This document shows, piece by piece, positions 25,751 to 32,332 of a DNA stretch of 64,000 nucleotides; position 1 is the stretch's first letter, and each line of letters begins with the position of its first letter. The notes beneath the pieces are model-generated. The model worked only from the letters and a program-made list of their open reading frames with translations. It was not told the origin of the DNA and ran no database searches. Source of the stretch: an uncultured Clostridia bacterium (lineage in GTDB: Bacteria; Bacillota; Clostridia; Christensenellales; Aristaeellaceae). The position numbers and the translations under genes are program-made. The DNA lies in NCBI GenBank assembly GCA_947596085.1, contig CANQEW010000004.1, positions 33,879 to 97,878 of the forward strand. Reading direction: 5' to 3'.

Positions 25751-25966
25751 ATGGATCGCTTTATCCCAAAGGAAAAGATGAGCAAAAAGGCCAGGCGACG
25801 GCTCGACAAGCAGCGTCGTGCGACATGGTTGTTTTCGCCTGCGACCAGGCGAGTGGAAAGCAAGAAGCATTACAACCGCAAGAAATCCCACGCGCGCGTT
25901 GAAACGGCGTGGGATTTTTTATACTGCATATGCCGCCTTGAGGGACGTAACCGCAAATCATCATAG
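25751..25966 (+). CDS. Small basic protein (RFIPKEKMSKKARR-type), runs through a terminator
   Basis: A 71-residue ORF. The first 48 residues, starting MDRFIPKEKMSKKARRRLDK and including ATWLFSP and ESKKHYNRKK, match a short basic protein that I recall as common in Clostridia; its function is unknown. After residue 45 the frame continues without a stop through a strong intrinsic terminator (25883-25920), so most transcripts would end before the TAG at 25964. The C-terminal 20 residues are probably rarely made. The spacing from GGAGAGG to the ATG is long (12 bases). Confidence 0.65.
   Translation: MDRFIPKEKMSKKARRRLDKQRRATWLFSPATRRVESKKHYNRKKSHARVETAWDFLYCICRLEGRNRKSS
25883..25920 (+). terminator. 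Intrinsic terminator inside the 25751 ORF
   Basis: Perfect 11-bp stem AAATCCCACGC/GCGTGGGATTT (25883-25893/25907-25917) whose 3' side runs into TTTTTT (25915-25920). It lies in frame inside the coding sequence, with no stop codon upstream of it. Confidence 0.85.
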
Positions 25967-26079
25967 ATTTGTCGGCATATTCTGGGCCAGCGTAAATTCT
26001 GTCTGCCGGGTCAACACAGTCGCAGAATAAGAATATATATTCCAGTCTTTGCACGCTCTCGTCCATCCCGGCGGCTTTC

Positions 26080-26547
26080 TTATTTTTCAGCTTCATCCGC
26101 GTCATCTTCAATGAGACCAAGAAGATTGAGAATCACTTCGGTCAGGCTCTTCCTCCTTTTTTGAGCCAGCATAGCCTCACCATAGGTCTCAAGTGCGGTA
26201 TTACAGCTGTTCAGCAGCATTTCGATCGTTTCTGCATCCTTGATCTCGTCCGCATGTGTGTATAAGCTATAAATGCGATAGCATACCGCTTTTCCGTGAT
26301 CACAAAATGAGAATGTTCCGCAGTCGAGGTTTTCATTGGCATCCTTGATTTTGCCGGCCCATTTGGAATGATCCTGCGAGCCCAAATGTGCGGGCAGCTT
26401 TGCAGTCAGTTCCAGTTTACTTCCCTGACGCGCAATGGCAATGTTGTAGGTGTGTTCGCCGATCTCCTTTCTGACCAGAAACGAATAGCTCCAGTCTTCA
26501 TTGGTGCTCGCAAGAGCGTCCGTGATAGCAAGTAACTGATCTTTCAT
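26080..26547 (-). CDS. YbjN-like domain protein (tentative)
   Basis: A 155-residue cytoplasmic protein, start preceded by AAGGAGG. Residues about 20-125 show the alternating strand/helix pattern and GTFSFCDHGKAVCYRIYSLY, then a helix ETIEMLLNSCNTALETYGEA, which fits YbjN/type III chaperone-like folds. The C-terminus is acidic (EDDADEAEK). The domain call is by pattern only. It heads no obvious operon but lies in a run of minus-strand island genes. Confidence 0.6.
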   Translation of the reverse strand: MKDQLLAITDALASTNEDWSYSFLVRKEIGEHTYNIAIARQGSKLELTAKLPAHLGSQDHSKWAGKIKDANENLDCGTFSFCDHGKAVCYRIYSLYTHADEIKDAETIEMLLNSCNTALETYGEAMLAQKRRKSLTEVILNLLGLIEDDADEAEK

Positions 26548-26562
26548 ATCCTTCGTTCCTCC

Positions 26563-26822
26563 TTAATCCATGTAGAACTCTTGCAGATCGTCCAAACGAA
26601 GCAGCATGGGAGCTCCGCCGTTGGCCGCTCCAGTATCGATGTCAATCCAACTTGTAGTATCGCGAATAAGGTGCCGATCTTCTCTTCAATGAAGATGAAT
26701 AGCTTGGCAAGCGACTCGATGATATGCCGGATATCCCTCCTGACCGCTTCGATGCTGGAACCGCTCTACAAAAGCTGGAATGCCGATCTTATTCTTCTTC
26801 CGATATCTCTTTCGATATCCAT
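26563..26822 (-). pseudogene. Decayed ORF between YbjN-like gene and 24-residue membrane peptide
   Basis: Minus-strand reading from ATG 26822 (overlapping the stop of the preceding peptide) gives MDIERDIGRRIRSAFQLL then TAG; the same frame continues protein-like (SIEAVRRDIRHIIESLAKLF, FIEEKIG). A frame change then gives SWIDIDTGAANGGAPMLLRL and ends at TAA just at the next ribosome-binding site. This fits one gene broken by a nonsense codon and a frameshift. No family recognised, so the reconstruction is uncertain. Confidence 0.35.
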
Positions 26823-26896
26823 TAGAACCAATCGTCCGTGCTTTGGATGAACTTAATGATAAAGTAGATGATCAATCCAAGGATAAATACGGCCAT
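26822..26896 (-). CDS. 24-residue single-helix membrane peptide
   Basis: ATG 26896 is preceded by AAAGGAG at good spacing. The peptide begins MAVFILGLIIYFIIKFIQS and ends TDDWF: one hydrophobic helix with a short acidic tail. Its stop overlaps the start of the next (decayed) ORF as TAATG. Such peptides can be small membrane regulators or toxins; none is recognised here. Confidence 0.5.
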   Translation of the reverse strand: MAVFILGLIIYFIIKFIQSTDDWF

Positions 26897-26931
26897 CGTC
26901 TTCTCCTTTCCGCAGATCAAAGTTTAAATCG

Positions 26932-27234
26932 TTAGCCCAGCGAATCAGTATGACCCTTAACCGCCGTCGGTCCAGGTTCCCTCGGAGCAGCGGAAAGGCG
27001 ATTATCCTTTTCATGGAAGGATTGAAGCATGTCAAACCTCAGCTTTTCCGAAAGGACAGTTTTGTTGGCCTCAGTGGGCAGCCAGCGCGTCTTTCGGCGA
27101 ATATATGCGTCGCTTGAAGGGACGAGGATGCCTTTCACGATCCCATCCGCTGCGCCGGTGGTGAGCTGATCCACAGCGGACTGCGTCAGCTTGAGAAGAG
27201 CCTTTGTCGGCGGGTTGAACGATCCGCCCATCAC
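26932..27234 (-). pseudogene. Truncated nicotinate-nucleotide adenylyltransferase-like protein (NadD family, N-terminal fragment)
   Basis: About 100 residues with the nucleotidyltransferase start VMGGSFNPPTKALLKL and PSSDAYIRRKTRW. In complete enzymes the second histidine of the (H/T)xxH motif follows as AHL; here it is ALL. The frame stops after VKGHTDSLG, where homologs continue with the ISSTxxR half, so the C-terminal catalytic half is missing. The in-frame reading extends upstream to about 27276 without a clear start. Probably non-functional. Confidence 0.65.
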
Positions 27235-27266
27235 GATGATCCTCTGGTTTATTGACGTCCTCAGCT

Positions 27267-27650
27267 CTACATTCGTTCCACAATGATCATCTGCACGTAA
27301 TCGAGCACAGCGTTGGCCACCTCGCGGCGATAAGGCCGCTCTTCCGAAACAATCCCGTCGTAAAATGGCGGAAGCTTTACCTCCGCCGCGATGCGGTTGA
27401 GTACATTAACGTGCGTCAATAGTGCGTTGTGGTTGATCGTCCTTGTCTTGTCCAGGCGGGAGATCAGATCCCGGTACTCGTCAGCATCCATTGCCCCGCC
27501 GGAATATAACCGCTTTTTGATTTCCAGCTCGTAGATCGCTTGGTGATAGCTTTCGAAGGCCATCAGGGCGTATTCAATTGTTTCCAGTGTTTCCGGGTCG
27601 TCCCGAAAGGCGACGAACAGCTTTTGTACGGTATCGGCATTGACGTTCAT
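27267..27650 (-). CDS. DUF3232-like hypothetical protein (tentative)
   Basis: A 127-residue, mainly helical cytoplasmic protein. ATG 27650 is preceded by AAAGGAGGG. Pattern: LDKTRTINHNALLTHVNVLNR, then PPFYDGIVSEERPYRREVAN, which resembles DUF3232-type small proteins found in Clostridia islands. The function is unknown. It is immediately upstream of the truncated NadD-like frame and probably co-transcribed with it. Confidence 0.6.
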   Translation of the reverse strand: MNVNADTVQKLFVAFRDDPETLETIEYALMAFESYHQAIYELEIKKRLYSGGAMDADEYRDLISRLDKTRTINHNALLTHVNVLNRIAAEVKLPPFYDGIVSEERPYRREVANAVLDYVQMIIVERM

Positions 27651-27771
27651 GTGGCAATCCCTCCTTTACGAAACAGGTCCGTTTCATTGCACTGTGTTAT
27701 CTGAGCAGATCAAACATGCCAGAGGTTTCCCCTTTACCGACCCCGATGAAGGGGAAACCTCTCAATTCGTC

Positions 27772-28251
27772 TTATGTACAATCGTTCGCATCACAGTATA
27801 CGACGGCGACAATCTCACTCCTTTCGCATGCTTCCAAACACTCCTGACGCGCTTCCAGTGCCGGAACCAGGGATCCGTTGTCAATACCAAACGGTCGGAA
27901 AGCGAATACATGGGCGTTGGTCATGTGCAGCATTCCACAGTGATCATCCATGTTGTAAGGGGCAAAATCCGGCATATTATCTGTGACGTCGTCAGCCTCT
28001 CTTATGGCCATTCTGACCATTTCTTCGATAGTGTCCGCCTCTACAAACGACACGACCCTGTCGGAAAACAGCACGAATGCGTCCTGTGCGTTCCGATAGT
28101 ACCGGCAGTGCCGTATGGTTTCGATCGCATCATCCGACAGTTCCGAGCCCTTGGGAATCAGAATTGCTGCCCCAGCCAGCGAAGTTGTAGGATCATTTTC
28201 CAGCCATTCCCGCTCGACACTCAAATCAGGCTCATATTTCACGAATTCCAT
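27772..28251 (-). CDS. Unknown cytoplasmic protein (159 residues)
   Basis: Starts MEFVKYEPDLSVEREWL after GAGGTAAG. Acidic, no membrane segment or signal peptide. It contains LAGAAILIPKGSELSDDAIE and ends VVYCDANDCT with a C-terminal cysteine. No family recognised. It lies between two other minus-strand island genes with 120-base gaps on both sides, so it may have its own promoter. Confidence 0.6.
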   Translation of the reverse strand: MEFVKYEPDLSVEREWLENDPTTSLAGAAILIPKGSELSDDAIETIRHCRYYRNAQDAFVLFSDRVVSFVEADTIEEMVRMAIREADDVTDNMPDFAPYNMDDHCGMLHMTNAHVFAFRPFGIDNGSLVPALEARQECLEACERSEIVAVVYCDANDCT

Positions 28252-28364
28252 CGACTTACCTCATTCCGAAATGCGTACCATTTGCTCATAGGAAAAAGCG
28301 CGCTGATGTAATGCGCAGGGTGACAGTCCTCTGTTCCGCCAAAGGGACTCTGCTTTTCTTTGGG

Positions 28365-29186
28365 TTAGCTGCAGCTCCCGGAATCGGATGCCTCCTCCTT
28401 CGGGAGGCCGTTCTTCTCCAGCGATTTCAGCTTCTCCTGCAGCTCTTGCCTGCGTTGATAGGTTTTGATGATATCTGGATCGTCCGGGATCAGAAACTCC
28501 TGGACGATGCAGCCGGGGAGAGAGAACATCTTTACTGCACCTCTTACTTCAAACTGGAGACGCTCTCCTTCCTGACCCAGGATCTTAACACGGCCAAACG
28601 CTTTTGTTTCCATCTCCATCCCAGTGAAATCATAGGTTGGCAAAGCATCAATCTCAGCCTTTACACCGCTGATCGCCTCTTGAAGTGCCGCTTCTTGGAT
28701 GCACTTTGCTTCTTCCCTTTCCGCTTTCATCTGCCGGGCTTTTTCCACATATTCAGCTCCGCCGAGTTCCGAACGGATCTTCATCAGGATGATACCCAGA
28801 TGGTTTTCACCGTTTCCGGACTTCAAATCGACTCCCCAATAGGTATCGTGCCAAGCGTTTCCTTCCACCAGTTCGATATCGCCAGTGTCAATCAGCTTTT
28901 GAAGAAGATCGGGATTCTGAGAGAATTTCGCCCGAACGACGTCCTCCATGATTTCATCCTTCACGCTTTCCCAGTCTCCGCGAAGCTTTACCTTTTTGCC
29001 TTCCCGCTTGGCGACAGCACCCGTCATCTCGCTGAACTCATCCCGGATGGCCGGATTCAGGGACTTTGCTGACTGAAAAGCCGCTTCACTGTTCTGATAA
29101 GTTCTTCCACCCCATTCAAAGGTTGCAGAGTGCATATTGCTCAAGAAACTGAACTTTCCCCGAAAAGTCATGATGGATTCACTCAT
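28365..29186 (-). CDS. NADAR domain protein with C-terminal helical extension
   Basis: A 273-residue protein. Residues about 5-150 form a NADAR/YbiA-type domain: FRGKFSFLSNMHSATFEW, YQNSEAAFQSAK, and EGNAWHDTYWGVDL. NADAR enzymes cleave N-glycosidic bonds of riboflavin intermediates or remove ADP-ribose from nucleobases, and have been linked to toxin-antitoxin and anti-phage ADP-ribosylation. Residues about 155-273 are an added domain with a coiled coil at the end (QRRQELQEKLKSLEKNGLPK). Start ATG follows GAGAGGG. In an island this may be an antitoxin-like or damage-repair activity; no DarT-like partner is seen next to it. Confidence 0.8.
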   Translation of the reverse strand: MSESIMTFRGKFSFLSNMHSATFEWGGRTYQNSEAAFQSAKSLNPAIRDEFSEMTGAVAKREGKKVKLRGDWESVKDEIMEDVVRAKFSQNPDLLQKLIDTGDIELVEGNAWHDTYWGVDLKSGNGENHLGIILMKIRSELGGAEYVEKARQMKAEREEAKCIQEAALQEAISGVKAEIDALPTYDFTGMEMETKAFGRVKILGQEGERLQFEVRGAVKMFSLPGCIVQEFLIPDDPDIIKTYQRRQELQEKLKSLEKNGLPKEEASDSGSCS

Positions 29187-29220
29187 ACAAAATCCCTCTC
29201 TTTCAAACTATTGTGGAAAT

Positions 29221-29249
29221 ATTATATACCAGCGACAAATGGATGTCTA
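29221..29249 (-). promoter_or_regulatory. Promoter of the NADAR gene
   Basis: On the minus strand TAGACA (29249-29244), 17-base spacer, TATAAT (29226-29221), 35 bases before the start codon. Confidence 0.65.
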
Positions 29250-29314
29250 TGACCTCGCAGTTCCAAAGGACAGTGTAATCAATGACCAGTCGTTTTAATT
29301 AACAAATAATTAAC

Positions 29315-29343
29315 TTGCGTTTTTTGAAAATCTGTGGTATATT
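29315..29343 (+). promoter_or_regulatory. Promoter of the HTH gene
   Basis: TTGCGT, 17-base spacer, TATATT (29338-29343), 57 bases before ATG 29401, divergent from the NADAR promoter. Confidence 0.6.
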
Positions 29344-29400
29344 TTAATATGTTCGCATCATTTTTAGAGAGAGTGAGGGAATTACAGAGGAGGCGGTTTA

Positions 29401-29934
29401 ATGCGGGATTGTACCAATGCAGCCATTGATCCTATCGCCACCGGACGCAACATTCTCAGCCTTCGCATGGAGAGAGGCCTCTCCGTCAGAGACATTCAAC
29501 ACTATTTCAATTTCGACGAGCCGAGAGCCATCTACAAGTGGCAGGCCGGCCAGAGTCTCCCGTCCCTTGATAACCTTTATTCCTTGAGCGCTCTGTTCGA
29601 CGTCCCCATGGACAGCATCATCGTCGGTAAAAGATATCGGACCAACTCCATTGAGCCGCAGGATTTATCCTGCGGCTCGCATTTTTTAAGGAAGCCGCTT
29701 TGCGAACGGGCGAAGCGGTTTTATGTATGTTCAATAAAAGATCACACAGCGAACTTATCCAATTGTGGGTGGACAACCGTTTCTGAACCATTACTGCAAA
29801 TCCTGGATTCACCCGGTTTGCTGCCGCAACGAGCCTTCTGCACGACATATAACGCATCGCGAGTTTGTCTTTGGCATTCATGCCAAACCGGTGAAAGTGA
29901 GCTTTTTCTTGACAGCGCTGCGATCCTGTTTTAA
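29401..29934 (+). CDS. XRE/Cro-type HTH regulator whose frame runs through a terminator
   Basis: The first about 78 residues are a Cro/C1-type HTH domain: TGRNILSLRMERGLSVRDIQ, then EPRAIYKWQAGQSLPSLDNL and ALFDVPMDSIIVG. After this the frame continues without stop through a perfect intrinsic terminator (29653-29687) and then through a promoter for the next gene (29909-29937), giving a low-quality Cys-rich tail. The functional protein is therefore probably only the HTH part (about 80-95 residues). GGAGGCGG precedes the ATG. Likely a local regulator of the divergent NADAR gene. Confidence 0.65.
   Translation: MRDCTNAAIDPIATGRNILSLRMERGLSVRDIQHYFNFDEPRAIYKWQAGQSLPSLDNLYSLSALFDVPMDSIIVGKRYRTNSIEPQDLSCGSHFLRKPLCERAKRFYVCSIKDHTANLSNCGWTTVSEPLLQILDSPGLLPQRAFCTTYNASRVCLWHSCQTGESELFLDSAAILF
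29653..29687 (+). terminator. Intrinsic terminator inside the HTH ORF
   Basis: Perfect 12-bp inverted repeat GAGCCGCAGGAT-TT-ATCCTGCGGCTC (29653-29678) followed by GCATTTTTT. It is in frame, with no stop codon of this frame before it. Confidence 0.9.
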
Positions 29935-29937
29935 AAT
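29909..29937 (+). promoter_or_regulatory. Promoter for the Ig-like membrane protein gene
   Basis: TTGACA, 17-base spacer, TAAAAT (29932-29937), 38 bases before ATG 29975. It marks the right edge of the island. Confidence 0.75.
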
Positions 29938-29974
29938 TAAATAGGCATATTGGTTTAATGAGGTTGGATATCGA

Positions 29975-31615
29975 ATGGTTCGAGGCAACGCGCTTAAACG
30001 TGGCGGTTTTGCGCTTTTGGTGGCGGTTGCGCTCCTGTTGGCGGGAGCGCTGGGGAGATTTGCGCCCGCTGCGCATGCGGAACAGTCGGATTCCCTGCTG
30101 CGGATCGAGGTGTCGGTTCGGCCCGAAGGGCTGATCGAACCGGGCGACGTGACGCTGAATTTTTCGATTGAAAACGTGTCCGAGGAGGACGCTCGAAACG
30201 TCTACCTCTCTTCGGCGGACGGATTGGTGTTTGAACTGGTGGGGCAGCTGAAGCCCGGGGAGGCGCAGACCTTCAGCCGCCAGCACAGCGTGACCGCCCA
30301 GGAACTCGAGGCGGGGGAGGTCGTCTATACCGTCAGTTGCGACGATCCCGCCGATGCGAACGTCAAGATCAATACCACCGTGCGCGCGCGAATTCGCCGC
30401 AGCGACGCCCAGCCGGAGGTGGAGTTTACGCGCCAGCTCTCCAGCCGAAGCGTCGAAGTGGGAGGCACGCTCACGATCGCCTATCGCGTCCGCAACGCAG
30501 GCAACGTTCCCCTGTACGATCTGCAGGTGCAGGACAGCCTGGGCAATTACAGCGGCCGCATCGACGCGCTGGAGGTGGGGGAGAGCCGCGCGCTCATCAA
30601 CCGCGTGCCCATCGAGGCGGCGGCGGTGTCCTCCGCGAAGTTGAACTATCGCACGGGGGCGGGGGAGGAGCCGCGCGGCATGTCCCTCGCGGATGTGACC
30701 GTCGGCGTCGCCGACGCTTCGCTGACGGGCACGTTTGCCGTGGGCTACTCGGCCTTTTCCAAGAGCACGGCCGACGTGGTGCTGACGCTGGTCAACGCGG
30801 GCGACGTGGACTATCGCGACATCTGCGTGATCGACGACCTCTACGGCGGCGTGATCGCCGACGCGCTCACCCTGCCCGCCGGGGGAGAGCCGCTGGAAAT
30901 CAGCCACGCCTATGCCGTGCGCGGGGACGAAGGCTTCCGCTGGCGCGTGACGGGCGTGAGCGACTCCGGTGAAGCGGTCGATTTTCAGACAGAAACGCGG
31001 ACGCTGCCGCCCGTGGAATCCGGATCACCGGAGGCGCTGGGACTGTCGGTGGAGGCGCTCACGCCCGCGATCCGACGCGAGGGTGACGTGACGCTGCGCG
31101 TTCGCGTGGATAATCCCGGCGGCGTGCAACTGCGCGACCTCGCACTGTCAGAAGAGAGCCTCGGCGAACTGTATCGTTTCGCCATATTGCCCGCCGACGG
31201 CGCGATTGCGAAGGACATCGCGGTGCACGTCGCGGAGGACGCGGTGTACAACTTCTCCATTACCGGCGTGGATGAAGACGGTGCGGCGGTATCCGCGTCC
31301 GCGGCGCCCGTGGAGGTGCGCATCTCGCCGGACGGCGCGTTGCCCGAGGGTGCGCGGGAGAGGTTGTTTGAGTTCACCGGCGGGTCCATCAAGATCGGCG
31401 GGAGCTCCACCTTCGCGGTGCTGCTGCTGGTGAGCTTCGCGGTGCTGCTGGGCCTGATCGTGGCGCTGATCATCATGACCCGCAAGGCGCGCCGGGAACG
31501 CCGGAGTCAGATCGACGCCGCGCGCAGGCGCCGCCAGGAGGAGATGGGCAAAACCAATCGCTTCACGCCTGTGCGCGCGGCGCAGGAGACGAAGAAAAGG
31601 GGACGAAATACCTAG
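29975..31615 (+). CDS. Membrane-anchored surface protein with repeated Ig-like (CARDB/DUF11-type) domains
   Basis: A 546-residue exported protein: signal peptide (about 1-36, ending AAHAEQ), three or four beta-sandwich repeats of about 100 residues each with phrases like VTLNFSIENVSEEDARNVYL, LTIAYRVRNAGNVPLYDLQV and VVLTLVNAGDVDYRDICV, then one transmembrane helix (about 478-503) and a basic cytoplasmic tail. The repeats resemble CARDB/DUF11 adhesive or structural modules. The stop overlaps the GTG start of the next gene. The role at the cell surface is not defined. Confidence 0.8.
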   Translation: MVRGNALKRGGFALLVAVALLLAGALGRFAPAAHAEQSDSLLRIEVSVRPEGLIEPGDVTLNFSIENVSEEDARNVYLSSADGLVFELVGQLKPGEAQTFSRQHSVTAQELEAGEVVYTVSCDDPADANVKINTTVRARIRRSDAQPEVEFTRQLSSRSVEVGGTLTIAYRVRNAGNVPLYDLQVQDSLGNYSGRIDALEVGESRALINRVPIEAAAVSSAKLNYRTGAGEEPRGMSLADVTVGVADASLTGTFAVGYSAFSKSTADVVLTLVNAGDVDYRDICVIDDLYGGVIADALTLPAGGEPLEISHAYAVRGDEGFRWRVTGVSDSGEAVDFQTETRTLPPVESGSPEALGLSVEALTPAIRREGDVTLRVRVDNPGGVQLRDLALSEESLGELYRFAILPADGAIAKDIAVHVAEDAVYNFSITGVDEDGAAVSASAAPVEVRISPDGALPEGARERLFEFTGGSIKIGGSSTFAVLLLVSFAVLLGLIVALIIMTRKARRERRSQIDAARRRRQEEMGKTNRFTPVRAAQETKKRGRNT

Positions 31616-32286
31616 TGTTTCAAGGATACAGCGACGAGACGTTTGAATTTTTCATGGCGATCCGCTTCAACAATAACCGGCCCTTCTTCCTGGAAAACCG
31701 GGACTGGTATCTGCGCGCCGTGCGCGAGCCGAGCCTGGCGCTGGCGCAGGAGTTGAGTGACGCGGTGGAGGCGCTCGATCCCGACTTGGAGCGCCGCCCG
31801 AACCGCGTGGTATCGCGCATCAACCGGGACATTCGCTTCTCGAAGGACAAGTCGCCCTATCGCGACTACATTTGGCTGGCCTTCCGCCGGCCCGGCGAGG
31901 AGCGCGACACCACGCTGGGCGTGTACTTCGACATCAGCGATTCGGGTGCGAGCTGCGGCATGGGCTTCTATCGGGAGAACGCCGGCATCATGGCGGGTCT
32001 GCGCGGGCGCATGGACGTCGCGCCGGAGGAGCTGCTGGGGCTCTGGTGGAATGTGCGAGACGAGTTCGCGCTGTTTTCCCGGCCCAACAAGCGCATGAAG
32101 ATTCCGGAGCAGATTCCGGAGGAACTGCACCCCTGGTACGCGGCGCGCGGCTTTTACGTGGAGAAGGCCATCGACGATTTCGATCTGATCCGCTCCCCCG
32201 CGCTGGCGGAGGAGGTTCGCCACTGCTTCGCGAAGCTCACGCCGATGTATCGGTACATCTTGAATTTTCAGCCCGGAGGAGAATGA
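31615..32286 (+). CDS. DUF2461 family protein
   Basis: A 223-residue cytoplasmic protein. It begins MFQGYSDETFEFFMAIRFNN and contains INRDIRFSKDKSPYRDYIWL and GMGFYRENAGIMAGLRGRM, the hallmarks of DUF2461. The function is unknown. It starts with GTG overlapping the previous stop (TAGTG), preceded by AAAAGGGGA, so it is co-transcribed with the surface protein. Confidence 0.85.
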   Translation: MFQGYSDETFEFFMAIRFNNNRPFFLENRDWYLRAVREPSLALAQELSDAVEALDPDLERRPNRVVSRINRDIRFSKDKSPYRDYIWLAFRRPGEERDTTLGVYFDISDSGASCGMGFYRENAGIMAGLRGRMDVAPEELLGLWWNVRDEFALFSRPNKRMKIPEQIPEELHPWYAARGFYVEKAIDDFDLIRSPALAEEVRHCFAKLTPMYRYILNFQPGGE

Positions 32287-32332
32287 GCCGGGTGGGCGCT
32301 CCGGGGAAGGGGCAGCCGGTGAAGGAGGTTTT

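Noticed and set aside
27640..28311. 223-residue + strand frame opposite the 159-residue island gene
   Set aside because: The minus-strand ORFs there have ribosome-binding sites and protein-like composition; the + frame is Cys/His-rich and has no start signal.
20945..29970. Integrative element ends (att sites, integrase, relaxase)
   Set aside because: I found no integrase, relaxase, tRNA gene or flanking direct repeat, so the island borders are only estimated from composition and gene content.
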